Shown: piece by piece, positions 32,306 to 42,299 of the stretch
Layout: each line of letters begins with the position of its first letter
How positions within the stretch are numbered: the first letter of the stretch is position 1
Notes under the pieces: model-generated
What the model was told of the DNA's origin: nothing
Seen by the model: the letters and a program-made list of their open reading frames with translations, nothing else
The model's database searches: none
Program-made: the position numbers and the translations under genes
NCBI GenBank assembly: GCA_902651635.1
Contig: CACRSC010000011.1
Location: 756,012-820,011, forward strand
From: Mastigamoeba balamuthi
Lineage: Eukaryota; Evosea; Mastigamoebida; Mastigamoebidae
Direction: 5' to 3'
DNA length: 64,000 bases

Positions 32306-35300
32306 ATGGAGCAGCCCAAGAGGGAGCTTCTCCCCTGTTGTCTCGCCAGCACAGCGCACCCGAGCCTCTCGATAGCGTGGATTCTGCGCCAGAGTATTGT
32401 CCCGCGCATGGGGGACGCTGGCGACCTGATCTCCCTCGCCCTCTCGTTCGCTGCCGGCCTCTGCTCTCCCTGCTACCTCCGCCTCCTTCCTCTGCTCCCG
32501 TACCCCGCGGGCTTCTTCGGGACGCCCTTCGAGACCCTGGTGGTCACCCTCTGCCAGCAAGAGACCTCGAGCCCTCTGGAGCAGCTCGTGAGGCACTGCC
32601 CCGGCCTGTGCGCTGCGCTGCACGCACGGCACCCCTACGGCGGCTACCCGCTCCTGACGCGGCTCTTCCGGTGCGCCTCGCGCTGCCCCTGCTGCCCTTT
32701 CGCCAGACTCCGCCTCCTCGCCCTCCTCCCCGGTATGCCCGAGGAGGCCGTGGCGGCGGCGGCTCCCGGGGCACTGGTGGGCGCGTGCGAGGCCGGAGGT
32801 GCCAGGGCCGCGGACTTCGCTCGGGAGCTCGCGAGTGCGCCGTTCAGCGCCCACAGCGGGCCTCAGGGCTGCCTCACGAGCGCCCTGCGGATGGCCTGCC
32901 TCAGCGGTGCAGCCGAGGCCGTAGGCGTCCTCGGCGCTGCGCCCTACAGCCTCGGCCACGAGCAGGCCGTGCTCCCTCGGTCGGGGAAGGACAGGGAGCC
33001 CGCCCACACCGCCTTTGACGACGCGTGCTCGTCGCCCAGCGTCGCGGTTGTCGACGTCCTCGGGAGGCCCCCGTTCAGCGTCTGTCGCGGCGACATCCTG
33101 GCCAACAACCTCGCGGCCCTCGTGTGCGCGTGCAGCGCGGGAAGGGCCGACACGGTCGCTCGCCTGTCGCGCCCGCCGTTCAGCCTGGGGCAGTCCGAGG
33201 CCATCCAGTGCCGGGCGCTCGACCACGGTAGCCAGAGCGCTGCTGTGCTCGACGCGCTGGCCTCGAGCCCCTACAGCCTCACCGGCGACCACTGCAGAGG
33301 CGCCGCAGGCAACGCGCTGTCGACGGCCTGCTGCGGTCTCAGCGCGGAGGCGGTACGGAGGCTGGCGCTGCCCCCCTACAGCCTCGGCCACTCGGACGCC
33401 ATAGCGGCCAATGGGGTCCAATCCGTGTGCTCCAGCGGCTGCGCGGAGATCCTCAGCGCGCTGGCCGGACCGCCGTACTCTCTGACCCGTGCCGACGTGG
33501 ACTCGCTCGTGCCCCGCGATCTCCTGGCGACCGCGTGCCAGAAGGGGCACTCGGAGGTCGTCAGGAGGCTGGCGCAGCCTCCGTACTGCATCGGCATCAG
33601 CGAGGTCCGCGCCGGCGGGTACGACGTGATCGTAAGGGCGTGCGGGGGGGGCCACGCCAGCGTGATGGCCGAGCTGGCCAAGCCTCCCTTCTGCATTGGG
33701 CAGGAGGAAGCGAGGGAGGCACGTGCGCTAGTGCGGGCTTGCGAGAGAGGGAGTGTCGAGATTGTCCGGCTGCTGTCCCGAGAGCCCTTCTGCCTCGACC
33801 GCTCGGATGCACTGCGGGATGCCAAGCTGTGCCTGTTCAGCGCGTGCCTCAGCGGCAACGTGTCTGTGGTGCGAGCGCTCTCGGAGCCACCGTACAGCCT
33901 GCAGTTTGATCCAGACAGCCCAGACTCCATAGTGGCGGCACTCGGGGATATCAAGAAAAGGATGGCGGAAGACGAGGCTCTCAGAGAAACAGTGTCGGGC
34001 GCTGTGCTTCGTTGCTGCAAAGATCTGGAGAGTTTGTTCATTCCCACATCGAAGGTGTGCCTGCGTCTGCTGGTGCAGTCGCAGGGCATGTCGGCCATCG
34101 CTGTCTATCTCGAGTTCCTGCGCAGCGTCAATGGCGTCCGTCCCGAGTGTGCGTGCAGTGCACTGGAAATCCTCTGGATGGTCCGTGAGCAGCTGGACAG
34201 CGAGCACGTTCCCGACTGCCTCCTCGTGACTATCGTCGATTGCCTGCGCTGCATGGATTGCACCAGCGAAAAGCTCGTTCATTCCGTGTTGGAGGCTCTG
34301 TGTGCCACCGTTTCTCTCTCAGACCACATGCGTCGCCTGGCCTGGCAGTGCGATGCTGTTGGATCCGTTCTCGCGGAGACCCTTCTTCCGTGGCGGAAAC
34401 TGACAGAATTGGCAATGGCTTTGTTTTACCTCTTCGACGTGGGCTGCGACGTACTCCAGACTGCAGACAGCGACGTCCGCCAGAGGGCTGTAATTGTAAT
34501 GATGGCCCACCGGGTGGATCTGTGCCTTGATCGCGACCCACACGTAGTCATTAGGGCGCTGCTCGCGGTGTCAGAGATCGACCAGCTGTTGATCTTGCAG
34601 CTGCTAAGCCGTTCAGTGTTGACGACCCTCTTGTACCACATGATGTGGCGAAAGGGCCCAGAGACAGATCTCCCCTGGTTCGCACCTCTGCGGCTCCTTC
34701 TGTCGAACCTGCTCGCACACGTAAGTGCTTCAGGGAGCGTGCTGGCTCCCGAGTGCATTCCGCTGGCGATGATCTGCGCCGACAAAACAGAGGAAGCCAG
34801 TGCCCAGATGGCGTGGCTCCGCGTACTGTGCAACGCAACTGCGAGAGGTGGTCGGCATGGATTTTCCTACGCTCTACCGTCGTCCTCTCCCTGGGACTTA
34901 TTTCGAGCTATCGGTCGATATGATGGGCATGGGTCAGAGGAACTGATGAGCGAGACAGCATACCATCAGGTGTCTGATTGGGGCATTATCAAGAAGCTGC
35001 ATACTATTGCGGGCACCACTTCAGGGCTCCAGGTGCGCGCAGAGGCACTGGGCTTGGTTGCGATGTTTCCGAGGAAGCAAAGCTCGAGGGTGGCTGAAGC
35101 AAAGAGCAGGGGGATGTGCACCGCATTGCTGGGCACGTGCAACAACGAGGTCATGCACAATGGACCTGAGGTCGAGGTTCCGCAGTGGATCGTACACTGC
35201 ATGACGTGCTTCGGGAGCAGCAACAACACCAGGAGCATCTGCGAAATGTGTGCATCGAAGTGCCACATGGGGCACATGATCACGGACTGGAGGTTTCTGT

Positions 35301-35374
35301 CCATCCGTTGCTGTTGCCAGTGCACTATGGGAACTGGAACCTCTGTGTGCCCTTCAGAGCCTGCTCAGCACTGA
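32306..35374 (+). CDS. Intronless ankyrin-like repeat protein with UBR-box zinc finger
   Basis: One uninterrupted ORF, 1022 aa from the ATG at 32306 (988 aa from ATG 32408, which may be the true start). Residues about 190-540 hold about nine units of 36-40 aa with the core LxxPPYSLGxSxA, preceded by ACxxGxxEVVRxL; the helix pairs read like degenerate ankyrin repeats. Residues about 550-950 are helical (LLVQSQGMSAIAVYLEFLR; VRALLAVSEIDQLL) and may be armadillo/HEAT-like. The last 60 residues match a UBR box: HCMTC, then ICEMCASKCHMGHMI, then IRCCCQC, the spacing of the N-degron-binding zinc finger of UBR4-type proteins. No RING or HECT is seen. The neighbours have many introns and this has none; it lies in the repeat island. 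GC falls along the ORF. A substrate-recognition role in ubiquitin signalling is inference. Confidence 0.7.
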   Translation: MEQPKRELLPCCLASTAHPSLSIAWILRQSIVPRMGDAGDLISLALSFAAGLCSPCYLRLLPLLPYPAGFFGTPFETLVVTLCQQETSSPLEQLVRHCPGLCAALHARHPYGGYPLLTRLFRCASRCPCCPFARLRLLALLPGMPEEAVAAAAPGALVGACEAGGARAADFARELASAPFSAHSGPQGCLTSALRMACLSGAAEAVGVLGAAPYSLGHEQAVLPRSGKDREPAHTAFDDACSSPSVAVVDVLGRPPFSVCRGDILANNLAALVCACSAGRADTVARLSRPPFSLGQSEAIQCRALDHGSQSAAVLDALASSPYSLTGDHCRGAAGNALSTACCGLSAEAVRRLALPPYSLGHSDAIAANGVQSVCSSGCAEILSALAGPPYSLTRADVDSLVPRDLLATACQKGHSEVVRRLAQPPYCIGISEVRAGGYDVIVRACGGGHASVMAELAKPPFCIGQEEAREARALVRACERGSVEIVRLLSREPFCLDRSDALRDAKLCLFSACLSGNVSVVRALSEPPYSLQFDPDSPDSIVAALGDIKKRMAEDEALRETVSGAVLRCCKDLESLFIPTSKVCLRLLVQSQGMSAIAVYLEFLRSVNGVRPECACSALEILWMVREQLDSEHVPDCLLVTIVDCLRCMDCTSEKLVHSVLEALCATVSLSDHMRRLAWQCDAVGSVLAETLLPWRKLTELAMALFYLFDVGCDVLQTADSDVRQRAVIVMMAHRVDLCLDRDPHVVIRALLAVSEIDQLLILQLLSRSVLTTLLYHMMWRKGPETDLPWFAPLRLLLSNLLAHVSASGSVLAPECIPLAMICADKTEEASAQMAWLRVLCNATARGGRHGFSYALPSSSPWDLFRAIGRYDGHGSEELMSETAYHQVSDWGIIKKLHTIAGTTSGLQVRAEALGLVAMFPRKQSSRVAEAKSRGMCTALLGTCNNEVMHNGPEVEVPQWIVHCMTCFGSSNNTRSICEMCASKCHMGHMITDWRFLSIRCCCQCTMGTGTSVCPSEPAQH

Positions 35375-35776
35375 TATTAATTTCAGTGTATTGATGCCCT
35401 CAAGTGGACCAGTACATCTGGATGACATCTGCCCTGCGGTGCCTCATGTTCCCATGGCCACACTGATATTTTGACAGATTTCCCCCTGGCATCCTTTCAC
35501 CCATGGGAAACGTGCATCCTACAACCCTGAGAGCACACTAGTATGAGTAAACAAGAAGCAAAGAGATTCTGTCAAGGCCTATTAGATGGTTCTGGTGTCA
35601 GGCATGGCACTGTGCACATTATATGAAGGTAAGCAGTGTGCTCGTCCTTGTGCACCAAACCTCAGTCCTTGGCACACCATACCATTGGTACACCCGTTTT
35701 TGGCATGTCATACCATACAGCCCAAACAAGTACCAGTTATCATAATAAGGCAATCGGGGAAATGAGCATGCAGTGC
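35375..35776. other. Spacer downstream of the UBR-box ORF
   Basis: About 400 bp of AT-richer sequence with no supported gene or repeat. Confidence 0.3.
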
Positions 35777-36230
35777 TCAAAGGCCCATATTGTGCACTGC
35801 ATCAGCAATGTGCACCACGAGATTGGGTTCCTCACAATCCTCCTCAAAGGGAATGTGCAGGGTCTTGAACATTCCCTTCATCTGGCCAAATGGATTTTCG
35901 ATCCATGCACGTGCATGTGCCAACAGACTTGTTGTGCTCCTTGCGTTCTTTGGTGAGTGTCCACATATCTATCATGTTACCTGACCTGGAATCCTCAGGC
36001 TTGCAGAAGTTGGTTAAGAATTTTGGCATTTCCCAGTTGTCTCAAGCATGGAAGAAGTGATTATCAGCACAATTTGGGCATTTAAAACACTGGTTGACCA
36101 AAACTCTTGGAGAAAGACACCAATTGTAGAGCTTTGGTGAGTACCCTTCCTGCAGCTTGTAAATGTATCCTCTATCAATCAGCCTGACTGCAATATGCCT
36201 ACTTAAACCCACTCAGGGTTGTTCTTGCTA
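35777..36230 (-). pseudogene. PIF/Harbinger-like DDE transposase remnant, C-terminal part
   Basis: On the minus strand a reading frame gives a Cys-pair block (CFKCPNCADNHFFHA), then LTKERKEHNKSVG. After a one-base frameshift it reads HARAWIENPFGQMKGMFKTL and ends VHIADAVHNMGL-stop at 35777. The IENPFGxMKGxF block is the position of the third acidic catalytic residue in PIF/Harbinger (DDE_Tnp_4) transposases, where IERxFGxLKxRF is usual. At least one in-frame TGA and one frameshift are present, so it is dead. Upstream catalytic Asp motifs were not found; terminal repeats were not identified. Confidence 0.55.
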
Positions 36231-37040
36231 AACTGCAAGAATTTGGCTCTTTCTTAAGTCTACAAAGGCTGAAGAATTGGGCATACCTGTTGAACATCAC
36301 ACTGGGAATGGCAGGGGCACAAAGCACAGTTCAGACAGCAAGAAGTAATAAAGTGAAAGAAGTTGAGAAATCGGAAATACTGTGGCAGGTACTCTCACAG
36401 AAAAACTACTAGTTACTGAGCAGTCCCATGCAGGAATCTGCATAGGTCTCACAAATCACTTAACTATTAAAACTGCTGAATTTCCTTCTATTCATCTCTC
36501 TTGCTCTTCTGTCTCATATCATGTCTGTCATTGCCTTCAACTCCCTATGAGTTCATATCTGAGTCATAACTTCTCCAACCCTGATGATAATATGACAGTC
36601 CTGCAGCAGAGCACTGGCAATGAGCAGTACGAAGACCTCTTCAACTGGGCAATAAACACGTATCCTGCTGGCTTTTCTACACATGTTTCATTTTACTACA
36701 CTTTAGGTTACATGCCTGGGGTGTGAAAGACATGCCAGTACAAAACTGGTGTGTTCAGAAGTACCTTCATCTATGGTGGCCCCCTGCTTGGGATGCCAAA
36801 AAATTGCTGTTGCAACAAACAAGTATTCTGCAGAGCTCATCCCCATGCACTGTATGTCTATTCATGAAAGCCCACCACTGCCCCAGAGATTCATGTGTTC
36901 TGTCATGTTCTCATGTACTTGGGCATCAAATCTCTTAGTGCTAAAATTTGTCTCTTACAGAGAAGCAGAGATGGGAGATTTGGTTCCTGCACTCACATCC
37001 CAAGAGCCCTCAGTGGGAAAAGAAGTGCATTGCCTAGTAC
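36231..37040. other. Island sequence without a supported gene
   Basis: Several short open frames on the plus strand (for example 36382-36726) show no motif, signal peptide or splice support. Probably old repeat sequence. Confidence 0.3.
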
Positions 37041-37765
37041 ATGCACTGTGGACTTGGATCAACCCAGCACTGGATGAAAACCCAGCCCGACACTGTGGCC
37101 ACAGCATCACCAACCAAGAGAGCAAGAAGGGCAACTTCAAAGGAAGAGGACAAATGGATCCTATCCAGGGCCAAATCCAAGCCACCTCACTCAGCTGCTG
37201 CTCTGCACAGATCCCTTCACCTTCAGGCTTCTGTTTCTATCATTCGCTGGCATTTACATGCTCAGGCCAAGTTTCAAGCTTGATATATTTTTGTTATTAG
37301 AAAATATGCTCATCAACAAGAATGCCTAGATTTTGCACAGGAAAATGTGCTGCAAGATTGAAGAGATGTATAGTTTAGTGATGAGATATTATGTTGGCTG
37401 GATGGATCAAAGGCAAAGCACTGGCAAGTATCTGGTTATCGATTTCTAATCATGAAGGTGAAGTACCCCCAGAAGATACAGGTTTGGTGGTACTTTTCTT
37501 CACATGGATTCGGAAAGCTACATTTTTACAGGGAAACTGAAGTCTGAAAAGATGTGAAATCTATCAGAAAGCACTTCTGCCATTCATCAGACATGGATAT
37601 GAAGAGAATCATGTTGAGTGGCTTTTTGCTGAGGACAATGATAGGCATAGAAGTTGATTGTGCTACCAATGAAAGGATGACCATAATGTACATACTCTGC
37701 CCTGGCCAGCATGCAGCCCTGATTGTAATGGTATTGAAATGTTTGGACCATTCTGAAGGCCAGGT
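37041..37765 (+). pseudogene. Tc1/mariner transposase remnant
   Basis: A plus-strand frame from 37041 gives a helix-turn-helix of Tc1 type (ATSKEEDKWILSRAKSKPPH, then AAALHRSLHLQASVSIIRWH), with a stop at 37283. Further pieces follow in order after frame changes: ECLDFAQENVLQD, then FSDEI (first catalytic Asp), GSKAKHWQVSGYRF, QVWWYFSSHGFGKLHF, then AEDNDRHRS (second Asp), and finally LPWPACSPDCNGIEMF, the LPWPxxSPDLNPIE signature with the third acidic residue. Stops and shifts between pieces show it is inactive. No terminal inverted repeats were recognised at its edges. Confidence 0.7.
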
Positions 37766-39646
37766 TTAGTAAGTCAAACTCTCGTTCTCTGACTGCCTTG
37801 GTTCACTGTATGAGAAATGAGTGGAGACAACTCTCAGTGGAGTTTGCCTAAAAGTTGGTAAACTGCATGCCCTCATTTACAGGCAGTTATTTAGGCAAAA
37901 GGAGATTATTCAATATACTAAGATCCGTTTTTTCTGGGAACATATTGTAATAAGTGAAATGTAAAGTAGAATTGAACATCGTTTAATAGGGAACAGTTAG
38001 TAGTGATTTCTACAGTATTTACAGAGAAAGGATGCACACTTTTGCATGTTACATTCCACCTATCTGTAAAGCCATACAACTTCTTCAGTCATATGAATCT
38101 GTTTTGCTAGTTGAACGTTGAACCTTATGTACAATTGCAAAATAACTACAAGCAAGCTGGACAAGGCCAGGCACAAGTAGGCCATGCTGCTCAGAAACAC
38201 TGTGTGCAAGGTTGCAGACAGCCTAGCCTGCAGGTGGCTGTGGGGTGCAGTTTTCAGTATCTGAACAGGCATGCCACGATGCTGCATGGTGTGGCGTGAT
38301 GTGGGGAGGAATAGTACCCAATGATGACTAGCTTCAGAGTGTGCAGTCAGACACACTCTACAGGCTCACAGTTCATTGTTTTTTTTGTTTTTCTTTTCCT
38401 CTTAACTGCATATTATCAGTCATCGTATCTGCTACTAGTACATAGCATCTGCTGGTAGCATGTGACTGTATGCTGGCAGTAGATGCTATGTGCTGGTATC
38501 TTGCTTTGCAATACTCCAGTAATGTACTGATCTGTATGGTTTTTGTAAAAGGGTGTAATACTCCCTGAAGTACTGTCCAGGGGTGTTCTGCACTCAGAAC
38601 AGCCATCTGAGGGTTGGTTGATTGTCATGCTTAAGCAGTCACCTCAATCTCAGAAAACACAGAGTATGTAATCATGGTCTTCACAATCTTTGCTGATGGC
38701 ACTGCACTTCAGCTGATGCTCATTTTTCCACTAAAGCTGGCACTCAAGTCTGCTAAGGAATATCTTAAGGACAATGATTATCTTTATCCTACCTTCTGCT
38801 ACCATTGAGGGAGTGGCCCCTTGCAGGGCCAGGCAGACATCTTTGAAAGAGGAAGTGGGGATCAGGAAGGGAGAAAGGCATGGAGTGAGTGATTGCATTG
38901 TGAATCTTAAGGAAAGAGGTATGTTCGGAAGTCTTTCTGGGAAGACGGGTTCTGAATCTCGTCCCATTTTTAGTTCATGCTTTTTAATGTATTAAGAAAC
39001 ATCTGGTATTGTTGTTAGCCACATTTGCCTTTTGCCACAATTTGATATTATTATTTCTGATACAATTTATAAATCATACTTTTAGTAAAGGTAAGGAACT
39101 CTTTGACAGGACTGTCTATGTGTATGTTGTCATGGTTGCTGGCACTCTGTGCTTGACTATGAGGTTCAAACCTCAGTGCAATTGCCACCCATTTAGGTCG
39201 AGTTTAAGTTACATGCTTATGCTGATCTGGTCATTAAGACCATTAATTTTTCAGGATAAAGACTAGTATTTCAAGCCAAGTTCAACCATCCTATCTATCA
39301 GAAGGAGTTATTTACAGTCTGCCACCAGCAGGTTTTCACACTTCTCTGTTGCCCATCCTATAATATTCCTTCTACACTGAATGCTGAACTGCACACAATA
39401 TTCTCTTCGTGCACTATCTCTGTTGATTAATGAGCTGCTGGTCGGAAGGAGGGAGGTTTCCCCACCTGAACTGGCTGGAAAGGAAAGCTTCAGGGGAAAG
39501 GCAATCGGGAATAATAAGCTGATCACAGTTGACAATGGTTTTTCCAATCCAGACGACTCTCACACAATTGTATGTGCTCCAAATGGCTGCTTGGTTTTGT
39601 GAAAACCCCCAATCTTCATTGAACTGTGGGAAACATGTTGTTTGCA
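37766..39646. other. Right part of the AT-rich island
   Basis: 1.9 kb with no supported gene. It holds a hairpin of about 21-bp imperfect arms at 38441-38461/38470-38490 (CATAGCATCTGCTG type). GC content rises sharply at about 39,650, where the next gene begins. Confidence 0.4.
38441..38490. repeat. Imperfect 21-bp hairpin
   Basis: CATAGCATCTGCTGGTAGCAT (first 20 bases quoted region 38441-38460) pairs with 38470-38490, with four mismatches and an 8-nt loop. Confidence 0.5.
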
Positions 39647-39943
39647 TTACACGTCGGCGTCAAAAAAGTCGGTGTCGTCGATCGGATAAGAGGGCACCTG
39701 GCACTGCTTGCCGCCCTTGGCCGGCACGTCGACGCAGGTGAAGGTCTCGCAGTCTCTGTCCTCTGCGCACGCGCGGTAGTCTTGGCACATGGGGCACTCG
39801 ACGCCCCCGCAGTCGACGTCGGTCTCCCCGCCGTCCCTGGCCCCGTTGAAGCACGCCGCGGGGTAGTCCTCGTGGTCGCTGCTCTCCCGCTTGGCGCCGC
39901 ACAGGATCGCGGCGACCACGAGCAGCGCGACGTCTCGGCGCAT
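39647..39943 (-). CDS. Small secreted VDCGG Cys-rich protein A
   Basis: Single exon, 98 aa. A signal peptide (VALLVVAAILCGA) is followed by a Cys module: CFNGARDGGETDVDCGG, CPMCQDYRACAEDRDC, then ETFTCVDVP. The text NGxxDGxETDVDCGGxxCxxC is a widespread extracellular repeat signature of protists, oomycetes and bacteria, usually in adhesion or wall proteins. Here it stands alone as a one-module protein. The tail is acidic (PIDDTDFFDADV). It is a paralogue of the gene at 40510-40794, same strand and same module. Its role outside the cell is unknown. Confidence 0.75.
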   Translation of the reverse strand: MRRDVALLVVAAILCGAKRESSDHEDYPAACFNGARDGGETDVDCGGVECPMCQDYRACAEDRDCETFTCVDVPAKGGKQCQVPSYPIDDTDFFDADV

Positions 39944-40509
39944 TCCTTCTGGTGACAACCGCGGGGCGATATTCTGTGGGAGCAGATATTGTTTTGTCAC
40001 CGAGCCGCGATTTCTCTGGGTGGGCATGTGTCCGCATGCTTTCCCTGGTTCGACAGAAAGCCACGAGGAATTTGCCGGCACGGCGTCATCGCCCGGCGAT
40101 GTATCGGTTTGGCGAGCACGGCCGTTTGGGTCCCTGGGCTTGCCATCGTCGTGAAGCACCGGAGACCGCGAGGCTGGGAACTGTGGGTTCTCGAGGGATT
40201 GGGCTTCTCGATCCCATCCATCATCTTCTTTCGCGGGCCGGCGTTGTGGCGCGCCATCCCCGCAAAGCACGCAAGAGGGCCCTGCGGCCCTCCGGAGGTA
40301 TGTGACGCCGCTCATTGCAGGGTGCTGGGCTCTGTGATCGAATCTGGTGCAAACACCAAGCGAGCGAACACGCTTCTTTCAATAGGGCCCGACCGTAACG
40401 AGGCAACGGGCAGTCGTTGCTTGGTATTCACAATCGCACAGTACAGGTGGGACTCATGGCGCGACACTTACTCGCGCGCGGACCACGCGAACGGCGTGGC
40501 GTGCTCCTC
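39944..40509. other. Spacer between the two VDCGG paralogues
   Basis: 566 bp. The minus frame of gene A stays open upstream to 40,315, but without a better start or signal peptide; likely promoter sequence. Contains CGCGGCTCGGTGAC followed by AAACAATATCTG and CAGAATATCG, AGAT-type motifs about 20-40 bp upstream of gene A. Confidence 0.35.
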
Positions 40510-40794
40510 TCAATGGTCGCCGTTGTCCCAGACGTCCGAGATGACGGGCCACTCGCACTGCAGCCTGCCGTTGACGGGGACGCAGTTGCCCAGGTCGCAG
40601 TCGTAGTCCGAGTAGCACCTGCGGTGCACGTCGCAGTTCCTGCAGTCGCCGCCCCCGCAGTCGACGTCGGACTCGCGCCCGTCCTGGATCTTGTTGAAGC
40701 ATGTCGGGGGGAAGTCGCTGTCGTCGAGCTTGGCCGAGACGACCGCGAGCAGGGCCGCGAGAGCGAAGACCGCGAGCACTTTGTCCATTGCCAT
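40510..40794 (-). CDS. Small secreted VDCGG Cys-rich protein B
   Basis: Single exon, 94 aa. Signal peptide KVLAVFALAALLAVVSA, then the same module as protein A: CFNKIQDGRESDVDCGG, CRNCDVHRRCYSDYDC, GNCVPVNGRLQCEWP. Cysteine number and spacing are the same as in protein A apart from one extra pair near the end. A second in-frame Met two codons after the first could also start the protein; 40794 was taken as the longer signal peptide. Tandem duplication of a small secreted protein gene is the simplest explanation of the pair. Confidence 0.75.
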   Translation of the reverse strand: MAMDKVLAVFALAALLAVVSAKLDDSDFPPTCFNKIQDGRESDVDCGGGDCRNCDVHRRCYSDYDCDLGNCVPVNGRLQCEWPVISDVWDNGDH

Positions 40795-41346
40795 CCTCTT
40801 TTGTCTGGTTATTGTGGTTCTCCTGGTGATCCTGGTGATCCTGTGTCTTGCTACCAGAGGTGTTATTTGTGAATGACTCTTTCCTCTCGGGGGTCGCCTT
40901 TTATACACGTGTAAGGCGGTTATTAAAAACGGTTGAGGCTTTTCTAGCGGTTCGAAATGGAAATGCAAGAAGTAAGGAGTCCAAGGGTGTGCCGCGGAGA
41001 AGCCTGCCGAGGAAGAGCAGCGTCTCCAACCTGTCCTGTGAGCTCCCCCAGAGAGCGGGCGTTGGCACTGCAGGCTTTCGAGGCTGGGGAAAGGGCCACC
41101 AGCGCGGGGTCCGAGGTCGCCTGCAAAATTCAACGTTACCAGTCCTGCGCTGGTTCAGGTGAAAGTCCACTGCATTTCCCCTGAGGCGCACAGGACAAAG
41201 TACACTGCATTTCCCCAGAGGTGTGGCGAAGCGGTTGATGCGTCAGGGAGGTTGGAAAACCAGTGTTGGTGTGAATCAGGCGGGCGAGTACTGGGCGCAG
41301 GGGGGGGAGGGGGAGGGAGGGAGAGGGACGCGGCGAGTCCAGCCAA
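40795..41346. other. Intergenic region with a short direct repeat
   Basis: 552 bp. Two copies of about 23 bp, ACTGCATTTCCCC with flanking AGT and GAGG, at about 41165 and 41199. No gene seen. Confidence 0.4.
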
Positions 41347-42299
41347 TCAAAAGGTGAGGACCTGCTTGATGACCCGCACGAACTGCGACGGCACCCAGTA
41401 GAGGAAGTAGCGGCTGGCCTCTGTCGACCCCAGCTGCAGGGCGACGATGCTGTACTCCTCCTTGCCGCGTATGGGCTCGGCCACGACGGCCCTGATGCTG
41501 GAGAACGGCACGCGGTCGGTGCTGGCCGCCGTCGCGAGCCACAGCTCCTGCGTGAACAGCTTGAACGTCACCCGCACCCTCTCGCCGCGCCCGTTGACGC
41601 ACTTGAGCGGCACCGGCGGGACCGCGGTCTCGTTCCTCCCCTTGATACCCGGCATCACGTCCTCGGGCGGCCCCTTCTCCAGCACCCGCTGCTCAGGCAA
41701 ATCCAAGATATTTGGAAATCTCGTGTCAGTTTCAGGATTTCATTCCCGGGACGAATCAATTGATTCGCAGTCGAGGGCCCTGCTTGCCTTGTGCTGGGGC
41801 TTGTCCTGGTCAAAGGCGGGGCCCTGCGCGACAGCCGACGCCGAGGACTCGGGGCCGGCGGGCGGGCGCGTGTTGGCGTCGACGACCTCGGTGATGGACG
41901 AGCCCACGAGGAGGACCTTGCAGCGCTGCGTGAGCCCCGCGGCGCTCAGCTTGGCCCCGTCGTCCTTGAGTATCACCCCGCGCAGGATCAGCTTCTGCAG
42001 CGGGCACGGCACGTTCGTCTTGGCCTCGACGGCAGCCCTCAGCTCGCCCACCGTCGTGCGCTCCTGCCGGGGCGTGGGCGGGGAGGCGGCGGAGAGGGGG
42101 CGATGGCGTCAATTTGGGGAATCAAACAAATTCTCGACGGGTCGGTGGCGCCGCTGCGGCGTCTTTGGCGGGGATCCCGCACGAGGCTGACGGGTATCTC
42201 GTGTGTCGTCTTGTTCTGGACGATGAGGACGGTGTCGGTGAGCGCGGGCTGGGCTGTTTCTTCTGCCTGCATCGGCTGTGGCTGTTCCGACGCCTCCAT
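41347..42299 (-). CDS. UBFD1: Ubiquitin-like domain protein UBFD1
   Basis: Exons 42299-42183, 42063-41788 and 41688-41347 give 244 aa. The ubiquitin-like domain is split by intron 1: TVLIVQNKTTHEIPVSL then TVGELRAAVEAKTNVPCPLQKLILRG, ending CKVLLVGSSITEVVDANT (human UBFD1 has KIMVVGSTINDVLAVNT). After a linker comes the UBFD1-specific C-terminal domain: RVLEKGPPEDVMPGIKG, RVRVTFKLFTQELWLATAAS, VVAEPIRGKEEY, QLGSTEASRYFLYWVPSQFV. The second intron begins GCAAGC, a GC-AG intron; joining there restores the family sequence exactly in frame, and no GT donor does. UBFD1 is a poorly known ubiquitin-pathway protein that can bind polyubiquitin. No diGly, so it is not itself conjugated. Confidence 0.9.

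Noticed and set aside
36382-36726. 114-codon open frame in the island
   Set aside because: No motif, signal peptide, splice signals or good codon use; treated as non-coding.
39160-39175. Second T-arm-like hairpin TGAGGTTCAAACCTCA
   Set aside because: No cloverleaf could be built around it; likely chance in AT-rich DNA.
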